64,000 bases of DNA from Bombella sp. ESL0385. GTDB lineage: Bacteria > Pseudomonadota > Alphaproteobacteria > Acetobacterales > Acetobacteraceae. Each line of letters begins with the position of its first letter. Position 1 is the first letter of the stretch. A program made the position numbers and the translations under genes. Below are positions 18,137-26,391 of this stretch, one piece after another. The stretch lies in the NCBI RefSeq assembly GCF_009725755.1, contig NZ_WNIJ01000001.1, positions 744,001 through 808,000 of the forward strand. Reading direction: 5' to 3'. The notes under the pieces are model-generated. The model did not search any database, was not told the origin of the DNA, and saw only the letters and a program-made list of their open reading frames with translations.

Positions 18137-19123
18137 ATGGTGTCGTTATCATCGTCCTCATGCCGTGTGGCTGTGCAGATGGACCCGTTGGAGGAGATTA
18201 ATATTGATGGCGATTCCACCTTCGCATTGATGTTAGAAGCCCAACGGCGTGGTCATGAGCTTTATGTCTATCATCCCACCACATTGTCTTTATTGGAGGG
18301 GAAGGGCACCTCAAGCCGCCTCCAAGCGCGGGGACGTAAGGTGAGTGTCCAGCGTAAAAAGGGGGACCATGCGGCTTTTGGCCCAGAGGAGGTATTAGAC
18401 CTCGGCAGTTTTGATGTCATTCTCATGCGGCAAGACCCGCCTTTTGATATGGGCTATATCACAGCGACCCATATGTTAGAGCATATTCATGGCACAGGGC
18501 CGGGGCGGGCATTGGTGGTGAATGACCCTATCTCGGTGCGCAATGCGCCAGAGAAGTTGCTGGTCACGCATTTTCCCCAGCTTATGCCGCCAACCTTGGT
18601 TACATGGGATAAGGAGGCGATTGCCGCTTTCCGCCAGACGCATAAGGACATTATCCTCAAGCCTCTGTACGGCAATGGTGGGGTGGGCATCTTTCGGGTG
18701 AAGGAGGATGATGAGAACTTCTCATCCCTTTTGGAGATGCACTTCTCTCGCTCGCGTGAGCCTTTAATGGTGCAGCGTTACGAACCTGCTGTGCGGTTAG
18801 GCGATAAGCGCATCATCCTTGTAGATGGGGAGCCGATTGGGGCGATCAACCGCGTGCCAGCCCAGGGTGATGCGCGCTCTAACATGCATGTCGGTGGTCG
18901 TGCCGAGCGTGTGGCCCTGACAGCGCGGGATAAGGAGATCTGCAAAGCGATAGGCCCTTACCTTAAAGAGCACGGGCTTATCTTCACCGGCATTGATGTG
19001 ATTGGCGATTGGCTGACGGAGATCAACGTCACGTCCCCAACAGGCCTACAAGAGCTGGATCGCTTTGATGGCATTAATAGTGCTGGGTTAATTTGGGAGT
19101 GTATTGAGGGGCGTCTAGCCTGA
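18137..19123 (+). CDS. gshB: Glutathione synthetase
   Basis: Joins gamma-glutamylcysteine and glycine to make glutathione, using ATP. The 328 residues have the GshB N-terminal substrate domain ([41 protein letters not shown]) and an ATP-grasp domain ([58 protein letters not shown]). Length matches the family. The start has GGAG nine bases upstream and lies 62 bp after greB. Its product would feed the glutathione peroxidase-family gene at 41 kb, though that enzyme may use thioredoxin. Confidence 0.96.
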   Translation: MVSLSSSSCRVAVQMDPLEEINIDGDSTFALMLEAQRRGHELYVYHPTTLSLLEGKGTSSRLQARGRKVSVQRKKGDHAAFGPEEVLDLGSFDVILMRQDPPFDMGYITATHMLEHIHGTGPGRALVVNDPISVRNAPEKLLVTHFPQLMPPTLVTWDKEAIAAFRQTHKDIILKPLYGNGGVGIFRVKEDDENFSSLLEMHFSRSREPLMVQRYEPAVRLGDKRIILVDGEPIGAINRVPAQGDARSNMHVGGRAERVALTARDKEICKAIGPYLKEHGLIFTGIDVIGDWLTEINVTSPTGLQELDRFDGINSAGLIWECIEGRLA

Positions 19124-19135
19124 CCTCTTTATACC

Positions 19136-19450
19136 CTATGGCTGGTGCGGGGGAGGTGGAGCATCACCCTCCGCACCATGCTTCTGCATCTGTTGAGGCG
19201 ATGGCTCTGTGTTTTCCCCTTCTTCTGCTTGTGAGGGCTTTTTAGAGGGGTGGAGATTTTCGCGGAAGGGGACGGCTATACCGTCAGAGAAATAGCCGTC
19301 CTTTATGTCGATACTTTTAGGCATTTTATCGCGCGTAAAACGGTTAATCGCCCAGGGGATGAGTTTCTCTTTATAATAAACGAGATACAGGCTTACCCAT
19401 GTAAGCAGGCAGAGCAGAGCAAGAATGAGGTTAAGATGCTTCATCCTCAT
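19136..19450 (-). CDS. Small membrane-anchored protein, unknown function
   Basis: A 104-residue protein I do not recognise. One N-terminal membrane segment (MRMKHLNLILALLCLLTW onward, to about residue 25) is followed by a basic stretch (YYKEKLIPWAINRFTRDKMP). A hydrophilic tail rich in Pro, Glu and Gln ends in PPPPHQP. The frame extends to 19480, but the ATG at 19450 has AAGAGG seven bases upstream and begins right at the hydrophobic segment. It converges on gshB with 12 bp between and is divergent from pmtA. Confidence 0.6.
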   Translation of the reverse strand: MRMKHLNLILALLCLLTWVSLYLVYYKEKLIPWAINRFTRDKMPKSIDIKDGYFSDGIAVPFRENLHPSKKPSQAEEGENTEPSPQQMQKHGAEGDAPPPPHQP

Positions 19451-19505
19451 AGTCCTGCCTCTTAGACCAAGGCGATGCAAGGCAGATACGCAATTTTTTT
19501 TACAT

Positions 19506-19632
19506 TATACTGCTCCGTGACCTTGTCATCTAAGGGTGATGAGAGGCAAGAAGGAGGCGAACTGACTGGTGTCAGTAGCGATTATGCTCCCCGCTTTAAT
19601 TGGGGGCAGACTGTTGAGGCTGCGTTTTTTTC
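19506..19632 (+). promoter_or_regulatory. Structured leader of pmtA with possible attenuator
   Basis: Downstream of a TATACT (19506-19511, possible -10; no convincing -35) the leader contains successive hairpins. These are CTTG-TCATC-loop-GATGA-GAGG-CAAG (19522-19550), ACTGAC-TGGT-GTCAGT (19561-19576), and TGCTCCC/GGGGGCA (19585-19608). The GCA of the last arm is also needed by an alternative hairpin GCAGAC/GGCTGC (19606-19623), which is followed directly by GTTTTTTT, ending two bases before the pmtA ATG. Mutually exclusive stems with a terminal U-run are the usual design of attenuators and riboswitches. No known class is recognised. Confidence 0.4.
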
Positions 19633-20292
19633 ATGGTGTCTTCCCCTAACCCTCGTTCTTCTCTTGATGCAGATAGTGTGCGTGAGGCGTATCGCCGTTG
19701 GGCACGGATGTATGACAAAGTCTTTGGTGGTGTCTCTGCCTTTGGGCGGCGGCGGGCTGTAGCCGCGGTGAATGCCCTATCGGGAGAGCGCGTGCTGGAG
19801 GTTGGTGTTGGTACCGGGCTTGCTTTGCCCTCTTATCGGGCTGAAAAACGCATTACAGGAATCGATCTTTCAGAAGATATGCTGGCCTTAGCCAAAGAGC
19901 GCGTAAAGCGCGATGGCCTGCGTAATATTGATGAACTTTTGGTGATGGATGCAGAGCAAACAAGCTTTGCTGATAATAGTTTTGACATCGCCGTAGGGAT
20001 GTTTGTGGCTTCTGTGGTGCCGCATCCTGACCGCCTGTTGGCCGAGCTAAAACGGGTGGTAAAGCCGGGGGGGCATATCCTTTTTGTCAACCACTTCCTA
20101 GCCCGGGGGGGGATTCGTTTGCATGTGGAGCGTGTGATGGCACGGGCCTCGCGTGCGCTAGGTTGGCATCCTGATTTTGCGATTGAATCACTCCTGCCCC
20201 CGGAGGATTTAGCGCGTGCGACGATTACACCTGTTCCTCCAGCGGGGTTGTTTACCCTCGTGACATTGCCGCCAGAGCCGTCTAAAGAATAA
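19633..20292 (+). CDS. pmtA: Phosphatidylethanolamine N-methyltransferase (PmtA-type)
   Basis: A 219-residue class I SAM-dependent methyltransferase. It opens with VREAYRRWARMYDKVFGGV and FGRRRAVAAVNAL, then motif I VLEVGVGTGLALPSY (about 54-68), TGIDLSEDMLALAKERV, and AELKRVVKPGGHILFVNHF. This pattern matches the Rhodobacter-type PmtA that makes phosphatidylcholine by three methylations of phosphatidylethanolamine at the membrane face. There is no membrane segment, as expected for this soluble form. A generic methyltransferase remains possible, but the lead region is quite specific. The start lies right after a T7 run in a structured leader. Confidence 0.82.
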   Translation: MVSSPNPRSSLDADSVREAYRRWARMYDKVFGGVSAFGRRRAVAAVNALSGERVLEVGVGTGLALPSYRAEKRITGIDLSEDMLALAKERVKRDGLRNIDELLVMDAEQTSFADNSFDIAVGMFVASVVPHPDRLLAELKRVVKPGGHILFVNHFLARGGIRLHVERVMARASRALGWHPDFAIESLLPPEDLARATITPVPPAGLFTLVTLPPEPSKE

Positions 20293-20326
20293 GGTCTTCC
20301 ATTCGTTTAAGGATGGTTAGATTGGA

Positions 20327-21586
20327 TTGAGACAAGAACAAACTGGCATCAAAGACGTGACTGCAAGGCCCTTATTTCATAAAACATCCTCCGTTCCAGC
20401 GTATCAGGGGGGCGGGGCGTTCTTCCTATTGGCATTTTTTGCGGGCATGTTAGGGGGAATGTTAGGGCTGCCTTTCCTCCATGTGCAACCCTCTGCTGGT
20501 GTTGTGGTGGCTCATGCGTTGTTGATGACGCTTTATGTCGTCTGCCCTGTGATGTTGGGGGGCATGGCGCAATGGTTTCTCCCCAAGCTGTTAAAGGGTG
20601 AGGGGATGGCCCTCCCCACTGCCTCTCATATTGGGTTTGTGCTGTTAGCTGTCGGTGTGTTTTTGCTGCCTGTTATGCCCTATGGGGGGTTAGCCCTTTG
20701 GGCCTTGGGGATGTTGGCTTTGGCCGTCAATGTTCTTGCCACAATATTGGAGATGCGCTCTATCACCTTTCGGGCGTTTCCTCCCCTCATTTGGGCTTTT
20801 GTGGGGAGTGCTTTGTCCGTTCTCATCGTAGCACCGGTTCTTTTGGCTTTCCTCGTGCGTAGTGGCTTTGCGGGTGGTGGGGCAACAGCTTTGCTGGCAG
20901 TCCTGCATGGTGGGGTCGAGATGAGCTTGCTGAGCGTTCCTTCTTTAGGGATTATTGTTGCAGCCCTGCTCCCTGCCAAAGCGGAACGTGGCATGGTCGT
21001 ACGATGCGCCCCTTATGCTTTTGGGGTGATGGGGCTTGTGCCTGTTTTATGCTGGGCAGACCATCTATTTGGGGGGCTATCCTCCACGGCGTATAGGGTC
21101 GGGCTTGTGGTGGGGCTCGCGATGCCCTGCTTGGCTCTTTTAGGAGCGTTTCTAGTTGATATGTGGCGCGCACGTTTGCCATCCGGCCCTGTGGCAAGCT
21201 GGGCCTCTGGTGGTTTGGTGTTGCTTTTAGCGGGCTGGATTTTGATGGTGTTGGGGGATGTGCAGTCACTCCCCTTTGGGCTTTCAGGCGCGGCGAGCCA
21301 TCAATTAGTTATGTTTGGTAGCTTATTGGCATTAGGCGCGGCATTTTATGCGTGGTGCTCTACGGGGTTGGCTCAGCATAATAAAGGGCTGGCCTTTTTT
21401 GGCTCCCTTCATGCTTTTGTGACATTTATAGGGGCGGTCTGCTCGGTCATGCCGCAGCTTGCTCTCCCCGCGGTTATCTTGATGACGGCGAGTCTGGTCA
21501 TGTTCGGCTTGGTCGCAGGGCGGCTTTGGTACGCTCTGTTAGTGGCGCGTGCCAACATTAGAGCCGAGCTTGAGTGTAAAGGGTAA
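20327..21586 (+). CDS. Degenerate heme-copper oxidase subunit I-like membrane protein
   Basis: A 419-residue polytopic membrane protein with about 12 hydrophobic segments. HALLMTLYVVCPVMLGGMAQ (63-82) aligns with helix II of cytochrome oxidase subunit I, VEMSLLSVPSLGII with helix VI (HPEVY region), CWADHLF (242-248) with WAHHMF, and SHQLVMF with the AHFHYV region of helix X. By eye both low-spin heme ligands are kept (His63, His325). The CuB and high-spin ligands are altered: the HPEVY His and Tyr are lost, the first His of HH is Asp245, and the a3-heme His is Ala323. It is also shorter than the usual 530 or so residues. The start shown is an alternative codon (TTG, in GATTGAGACAAG); it is uncertain. 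ctaB follows immediately. Confidence 0.65.
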   Translation: MRQEQTGIKDVTARPLFHKTSSVPAYQGGGAFFLLAFFAGMLGGMLGLPFLHVQPSAGVVVAHALLMTLYVVCPVMLGGMAQWFLPKLLKGEGMALPTASHIGFVLLAVGVFLLPVMPYGGLALWALGMLALAVNVLATILEMRSITFRAFPPLIWAFVGSALSVLIVAPVLLAFLVRSGFAGGGATALLAVLHGGVEMSLLSVPSLGIIVAALLPAKAERGMVVRCAPYAFGVMGLVPVLCWADHLFGGLSSTAYRVGLVVGLAMPCLALLGAFLVDMWRARLPSGPVASWASGGLVLLLAGWILMVLGDVQSLPFGLSGAASHQLVMFGSLLALGAAFYAWCSTGLAQHNKGLAFFGSLHAFVTFIGAVCSVMPQLALPAVILMTASLVMFGLVAGRLWYALLVARANIRAELECKG

Positions 21587-21593
21587 TCGCATC

Positions 21594-22559
21594 ATGCAGG
21601 CATCATCCACACCATCCTCATCGCTACTAACGCGGTTTATGGCTATGTTGCGTGTAGAGGGGCAAAATGGTGATGCCGCCTTGCAAGATTGGATCGCCTT
21701 GCTCAAACCGCGGGTGATTTCGCTGGTTGTATTTACGGGGCTTGCAGGCATGGCTGTGGCCCCTAAATGGCCGTCTATCCCCGTTGGTCTTGTTATCATT
21801 GCTTGTATTTGCATCGGGGCTGGGGCGGCTGGGGCCATCAATATGTGGTATGACCGCGATATTGATGCGATTATGAAGCGTACGCAGGTTCGCCCTGTGC
21901 CAGGCGGGCGTGTAGAGCCGACGAGCGCGCTGGTTTATGCCGTGATTCTCTCCGTGGCGTCGGTTGTGGTGCTGTGGTTGGCGACAAACCTGCTCGCAGC
22001 GGGGATTTTGGCGTTCTCCATCTTCTTTTACGGCGTGATTTATACGATGTGGCTTAAGCGTAGCACGCCGCAGAATATTGTGATTGGTGGGGCGGCGGGG
22101 GCTTTCCCCCCCATGATAGGCTGGGCTGCGAGCATGGGCTCGCTAGATGTGTTGCCTGTAGTGATGTTCGCGATTGTCTTTTTATGGACGCCGCCGCATT
22201 TTTGGTCTCTCTCCCTTTATGCGTGTAAGGATTATGAGAGTGCGGGCATCCCCATGTTGCCAGTCGTAAAAGGTGCACGCCATACGCGCTGGCAGATTGT
22301 CATTTATACTGTGATTTTAAGCCTTGTCTCGCTCGTGCCGAGTGTGGTGGGTCAATGTGGCTGGTTCTACACAGTTTGCACCAGCCTGTTAGACCTCGGC
22401 TTTATCTATTACGGGCTGCGCGTTCTCTGTGATAAGCAAGATGACAAGGGTAACAGCCTGACAAAGGATAAACCAGCTCGCTACGCTTTTCGCTACTCGC
22501 TGGCATATCTCTTTTTTCTCTTTTGTGGTCTATTGATTGATAGGGTTCCTCTGATATGA
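21594..22559 (+). CDS. ctaB: Protoheme IX farnesyltransferase (heme O synthase)
   Basis: A UbiA-family membrane enzyme that farnesylates heme B to heme O. Landmarks are LKPRVISLVVFTGLAGM, the polyprenyl-diphosphate site NMWYDRDIDAIMKRTQVRPV, and DYESAGIPMLPVVKG. Seven to nine membrane segments are visible. The frame extends to 21549 inside the previous gene, but the ATG at 21594 has AAAGGG upstream and gives 321 residues, close to the family length. Acetic acid bacteria generally use a bo3 quinol oxidase, so heme O is the probable end use; no oxidase structural genes other than the degenerate subunit lie here. The stop overlaps the next ATG. Confidence 0.95.
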   Translation: MQASSTPSSSLLTRFMAMLRVEGQNGDAALQDWIALLKPRVISLVVFTGLAGMAVAPKWPSIPVGLVIIACICIGAGAAGAINMWYDRDIDAIMKRTQVRPVPGGRVEPTSALVYAVILSVASVVVLWLATNLLAAGILAFSIFFYGVIYTMWLKRSTPQNIVIGGAAGAFPPMIGWAASMGSLDVLPVVMFAIVFLWTPPHFWSLSLYACKDYESAGIPMLPVVKGARHTRWQIVIYTVILSLVSLVPSVVGQCGWFYTVCTSLLDLGFIYYGLRVLCDKQDDKGNSLTKDKPARYAFRYSLAYLFFLFCGLLIDRVPLI

Positions 22560-22666
22560 GCGATCTTAATACGACCCCCCGTCGGCAAGGCCGCCTTTTT
22601 GGCATTGTTGTTGGCTTGTCCTTCTTTGCTCTTTCCCTTTTTGTGGCAGCTCTTTATCGGCTGTAA
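22556..22666 (+). CDS. 36-residue membrane peptide, CoxF-like
   Basis: A 36-residue reading frame whose ATG overlaps the ctaB stop (ATGA): MSDLNTTPRRQGRLFGIVVG followed by a hydrophobic stretch and the end ALYRL. It has a short basic N-terminus and one membrane span. In many alphaproteobacteria the ctaB gene is followed by a small one-span protein (CoxF) ahead of ctaG and coxC, and this peptide has that position and shape. ctaG and coxC are absent; a terminator follows 23 bp later. Coding status rests on position, overlap and topology only. Confidence 0.6.
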   Translation: MSDLNTTPRRQGRLFGIVVGLSFFALSLFVAALYRL

Positions 22667-22689
22667 GGTGCCCTCAATAAGGGCCTATA

Positions 22690-22735
22690 AAAACCCCACA
22701 TCCCACCAGCACAGGCAGGATGCGGGGTTTTCTTT
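22690..22735. terminator. Bidirectional intrinsic terminator after the ctaB operon
   Basis: Arms AAAACCCCACATCC (22690-22703) and GGATGCGGGGTTTT (22718-22731) pair with one mismatch around a 14-nt loop. The plus strand continues TTTTCTTT and the minus strand TTTTTATA, so it can serve both ctaB and the convergent Tim44 gene. Confidence 0.85.
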
Positions 22736-22758
22736 ACCTATGCTCAGCAGGTGTAAGA

Positions 22759-23724
22759 TTACCCTGCTTGTTGGATGGCAGAGAGAATCCAATTACCGCG
22801 TCCATCGGCCCGGAGGAAGGTCCAAAGCTCTGTAATAGTTTGTGGCTCGGTTTTGCTGCCATCAAGCACTGTGCCCATACTATCGGTCGTGACATCGACA
22901 GCAGAATATTGCAGAGCAACGCTAGCATAAGTGATGTTGCCTTCTCGCCATGCCTCGGCGAGGTCCCCACGAATGAAACGTACCTGAGAGACAATATTGC
23001 GCGCCCCACGGCTTGTAAGCTCAGAGAGTTGGTTATTGAAGTAACTCACCATCTCCGGCGTGGCCATACGTTGCAGGGAGGCCATGTCCTGCGCGCTCCA
23101 TGCCGCTTGGACATTGAGCAAGAGTTGTTGGAAGCTCTGATAATCCTCTGGTGTTAAGGTAACATCTTGTGCTGGTGTCGCCTGAGGTTGGCTGGGGAAG
23201 GGAGATGCCCCACCATTAGCGGGCGTAAACCCCGTTGTAGGGCCATTATTCGTGCTTGAGGATCGCCGCCATAATTTGATGATGAAGTTTATCAGCAACG
23301 CAACGAGCAGTGCTTGGAAGATAAAGCCAAAGAAGGAACCGCCACCACTAAAGCCCCCAAAGAAGCCATGCCCGCTAAGCATTCCAAAAAGGCCAGCCCC
23401 TAAGAAGCCACCGGCCAAGCTGGTCAGGAAGGGATGACGTGTCGCAAAGGGAGGGCGCATCCCACCACCAAAAGCAGGACGGTTAAAGCCACTGCCCATG
23501 GAAGGCTCTGCCGTGCCGTAAGAGGGGGTGCGTGGGGTCATGCTACGGTCCATAGGCCGTGTCCAGCTAGGGGTAACGCTGGTGCGGGGCGGTGCGCTCC
23601 ATGTACGGGAGCCACGGCTGCCAAGGGAGGAGCCCATCCCAGCGCGGGCCTCAGCGGCAGGGGCGAGGGCAAAGAGCGGCAGGCACAGCACCGCTGTGGC
23701 AAGAGGGATAAGACGAATACGCAT
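22759..23724 (-). CDS. Tim44-like domain protein, membrane-bound
   Basis: A signal or anchor sequence (MRIRLIPLATAVLCLPLFAL) is followed by a Ser/Arg/Pro-rich linker, a Gly/Phe-rich section (GFFGGFSGGGSFFGF) and a membrane segment (FQALLVALLINFIIKLW). A C-terminal Tim44-like domain covers about 200-321 (DYQSFQQLLLNVQAAWSAQD, ATPEMVSYFNNQLSEL, ELWTFLRADGRGNWILSAIQ). Bacterial proteins of this build are abundant but unassigned; the fold is shared with the mitochondrial import factor. A TTG at 23745 opens the frame, but the ATG at 23724 sits 7 bp after the pmbA stop and begins the signal sequence (321 residues). It is likely co-transcribed with pmbA. Confidence 0.8.
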   Translation of the reverse strand: MRIRLIPLATAVLCLPLFALAPAAEARAGMGSSLGSRGSRTWSAPPRTSVTPSWTRPMDRSMTPRTPSYGTAEPSMGSGFNRPAFGGGMRPPFATRHPFLTSLAGGFLGAGLFGMLSGHGFFGGFSGGGSFFGFIFQALLVALLINFIIKLWRRSSSTNNGPTTGFTPANGGASPFPSQPQATPAQDVTLTPEDYQSFQQLLLNVQAAWSAQDMASLQRMATPEMVSYFNNQLSELTSRGARNIVSQVRFIRGDLAEAWREGNITYASVALQYSAVDVTTDSMGTVLDGSKTEPQTITELWTFLRADGRGNWILSAIQQAG

Positions 23725-23731
23725 AATCGGG

Positions 23732-25078
23732 TTAGTCTCCAGCAAGACTCATATGGTCGATACGAATGGTCGGGGCGTGATAACCAGCCATGAGGTCGAG
23801 GTCATTGGCCGGGATAAGGCGGGCAAACATCTCAAGCAGATTGCCAGCAATGGTAATGCCAGAGACAGGCTCGGCAATCTCACCATTGCGAATCATAAAG
23901 CCAGAGCCACCACGGCTATAATCCCCAGTGAGCATATTGATGGCATTGCCCATAAGTTCTGTCAGTAACACGCCTTCTTTAATATCAGATTGCAACGCAG
24001 AGGGGGAATGGTCTCCAGGATGGAGATAGAATGTGGAAAGACCCGGCCGTACACTCCCTCCGCTGCGGACAGCCCGCCCATTGCTTGTAGGGAAGCCTAG
24101 CTTACGCGCGCAGCGGCTATCTAGCAACCAGTGGTTGAGTTGGCCATTCTCAACAAGATTTAATGGAAGAGTCGCGCTCCCTTCACCATCAAAGGGGCGA
24201 GACCCCGCAAGGCGAGGGAGGGTTGGGTCATCAGTTAAGGTGATGCCCTTATGAAAAAGGGCCGCTCCGCGCTTATCTTTAAGAAAGGAGGCCTCTTGTA
24301 CAATGGCCGCGCCATTAATAGCTGCGGCGAAATGCGCTAAGAGAGAGGAGGAGACGCGTGGGGCGAATAATACGGGATAAAAGCCCGTTTTAGGCCGGAT
24401 AGGGTTGAGACGAGCCAACGCATGACGGGCTGCTTCATCCCCTAAGTGAGTCGGATTGTGCAAATCGGCCTGATGCACCGCGTTATGGAAGGCATAATCA
24501 CGCTGCATATGCGGACCTGTGCCTGCCACAACGCTGATGCTTCGGCTATGCCCACTGCGTTGATACTGCCCCGCAAAACCTGCGCTTGTGGCAAGGGCAA
24601 TGTCATGCGTGCTGGCACTCGCTGCGGCCCCGCTACTATTTGTGATGCCCTTATGGGCGAGGGCCGTACCTTCCATTTCCTTCGCTGTGGCGAGGAGGGC
24701 GTCTATCTCTGGTGTGGGTGTGGAGTCAAAGAGGTCTAGCTTTGTGATGGCCTCTTGTGGGAGCGGGATGAGCGGATGCTCGGCTAATCCATCCCCTGGG
24801 GAGGGCGGAACGGCTTGAGCCATCGCACAAGCGCGTTCGGCTAGCTGGTCGAGTGCGTGTGTGGTGAGGTCATTGCCTGACACACTGGCAACACGCCCTT
24901 GATGAAAGACACGCAAGCTGAGGGAGAGCCCCTCTGCATGGCGGATGCCCTCCGCCTTGCCTTGCCGAATCATAGCAGAGCGGTTCTGGCTCCGCATAAT
25001 GAGGGCATCAGCATGGTCCGCTCCGTGATGGCGCGCACGTGTGAGAGCATCGTGAAGGGAAGTGAGGAGGTCTGTCAT
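23732..25078 (-). CDS. pmbA: TldD/PmbA family metalloprotease, PmbA-type
   Basis: A 448-residue PmbA-like protein. TldD/TldE (PmbA) pairs form a zinc protease that trims modified peptides and antitoxins; in the pair, the PmbA subunit lacks the metal site. Visible landmarks are the N-terminal ADALIMRSQNRSAMIRQGKAEGIRHAEG, the middle NGQLNHWLLDSRCARKLGFPTSNG, and the C-terminal LLTELMGNAINMLTGDYSRGGSGFMIRNGEI. No HExxxH motif is present, consistent with PmbA. Its start overlaps the stop of the M16 peptidase gene by 4 bp, and a Tim44 gene follows. TldD is not in the window. Confidence 0.9.
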   Translation of the reverse strand: MTDLLTSLHDALTRARHHGADHADALIMRSQNRSAMIRQGKAEGIRHAEGLSLSLRVFHQGRVASVSGNDLTTHALDQLAERACAMAQAVPPSPGDGLAEHPLIPLPQEAITKLDLFDSTPTPEIDALLATAKEMEGTALAHKGITNSSGAAASASTHDIALATSAGFAGQYQRSGHSRSISVVAGTGPHMQRDYAFHNAVHQADLHNPTHLGDEAARHALARLNPIRPKTGFYPVLFAPRVSSSLLAHFAAAINGAAIVQEASFLKDKRGAALFHKGITLTDDPTLPRLAGSRPFDGEGSATLPLNLVENGQLNHWLLDSRCARKLGFPTSNGRAVRSGGSVRPGLSTFYLHPGDHSPSALQSDIKEGVLLTELMGNAINMLTGDYSRGGSGFMIRNGEIAEPVSGITIAGNLLEMFARLIPANDLDLMAGYHAPTIRIDHMSLAGD

Positions 25079-26343
25079 GCCGCCTTCAAAGCGTTATGGA
25101 GGCTATCCAGCGTTGGAATGTTGCGCGCGGGCCCCATAGTGGTGAGGGTTGGTGCCCCTTCAAAGATGGTGCGTGCCATAGCGAGAACATCGCCCTCTGT
25201 CACAGTGTCAATCTTGCGGACAATCTCCTCTGTCGAGATGATGCGGTCATGAACCTGGATTTGCCGCGCAATTTGGGCGCAACGGCTGCCTGTACTTTCC
25301 AGCGACATGAGCAAAGAGGCTTTTAGCTGCGTGCGGGCGCGATTGAGCTCCTCATCATTGATGCCATGTTGCAGATTGCGTAGCTCAGCAAGGGCGGCGG
25401 GGATGAGTTCATCGGTTTTATCTGGCCCTGTCCCAGCATAAAGGCCGAACAAGCCGCTATCAGCAAAGGGGCTAGCGAAGGAATAGACGCTATAAACCAA
25501 ACCGCGCCGCTCCCGGATTTCTTGGAACAAACGGGAGGACATGCCCCCACCGAGTAAGGTGGAGAGGACCATCGCGCTATAATAGCCTTGCTCCCGATAG
25601 CCAGGGGCGGGGAAGCCCATAAGGATATGCACCTGGTCTAGCTTGCGTTCTGTCTGCTTCATCCCCCCTTTATAATGGGCGGGAACAGCTGGCGGGGGCG
25701 TATGTGTGGGGAGGTCGGCAAAATGTTTGCGGACTAATGCGACCACCTCATCATGATGGAGATTCCCTGCCGCGGCGATGACCATATTTTGCGTGCTATA
25801 ATGGCGGTGCATATAAGCCATTAAGGTGTCACGGCTCATAGTAGCGATGCCGTTTTCCGTCCCGAGGATGGGGCGGCCCATCGGTTGGTCGGGATAAGCA
25901 CAATCCTGAAAATGGTCAAAAACGATGTCATCAGGCGTATCATTGGCTTGGCCAATTTCCTGCAGAATAACGCCCCGCTCACGCTCTACCTCCTCTGGGA
26001 GGAAGGTGCTGTGGGTGAGAATATCGCCAATGAGATCCACCCCTAAAGGGAGGTCATTTTTAAGGAGCTTGACGTAATAAGCGGTATTTTCGCGCGCCGT
26101 ATAGGCGTTGATATACCCGCCGACATTCTCAATCTCCTCGGCAATGCGGATGGCAGAGCGGCGTTGTGTGCCCTTAAAGGCCATATGCTCAAGGAAGTGA
26201 GCCGCCCCGTTTGTCTCTGCCTCCTCATGACGGCTGCCAGCGGCAACATAGGCCCCAAAAGAGACCGTCTCGACCCGTTCCATTCGCTCTGTGACGATGT
26301 TGAGGCCATTATCAAGAGTTGTACGTTTGATTTGTTCGTTCAT
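25075..26343 (-). CDS. M16 family zinc peptidase (processing-peptidase-like)
   Basis: A 422-residue insulinase/mitochondrial-processing-peptidase-like protein. The inverted zinc motif HFLEH (HxxEH, about 48-52, in AAHFLEHMAFKGT) and the downstream glutamate region (YTARENTAYYVKLLKNDL) are intact, so it should be active. The second half carries the typical ILMGFPAPGYREQGYYSAMVLSTLLGGGMSSRLFQEIRE region, here cited by its GGGMSSRLFQEIRERRGLVY core. It lies between thrC and pmbA, an order common in alphaproteobacteria, and overlaps pmbA by 4 bp. No signal peptide is seen, so a cytoplasmic role is likely. Confidence 0.93.
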   Translation of the reverse strand: MNEQIKRTTLDNGLNIVTERMERVETVSFGAYVAAGSRHEEAETNGAAHFLEHMAFKGTQRRSAIRIAEEIENVGGYINAYTARENTAYYVKLLKNDLPLGVDLIGDILTHSTFLPEEVERERGVILQEIGQANDTPDDIVFDHFQDCAYPDQPMGRPILGTENGIATMSRDTLMAYMHRHYSTQNMVIAAAGNLHHDEVVALVRKHFADLPTHTPPPAVPAHYKGGMKQTERKLDQVHILMGFPAPGYREQGYYSAMVLSTLLGGGMSSRLFQEIRERRGLVYSVYSFASPFADSGLFGLYAGTGPDKTDELIPAALAELRNLQHGINDEELNRARTQLKASLLMSLESTGSRCAQIARQIQVHDRIISTEEIVRKIDTVTEGDVLAMARTIFEGAPTLTTMGPARNIPTLDSLHNALKAA

Positions 26344-26391
26344 GCAGTTTCGTGATGGTCCATGCGTGTAAAAGAATGGGATATGCGCACT

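Noticed and set aside
19475-19762. 95-codon plus-strand frame overlapping the pmtA start
   Set aside because: It runs out of frame through pmtA and shows no conserved pattern; the region upstream of pmtA is better explained as a leader.
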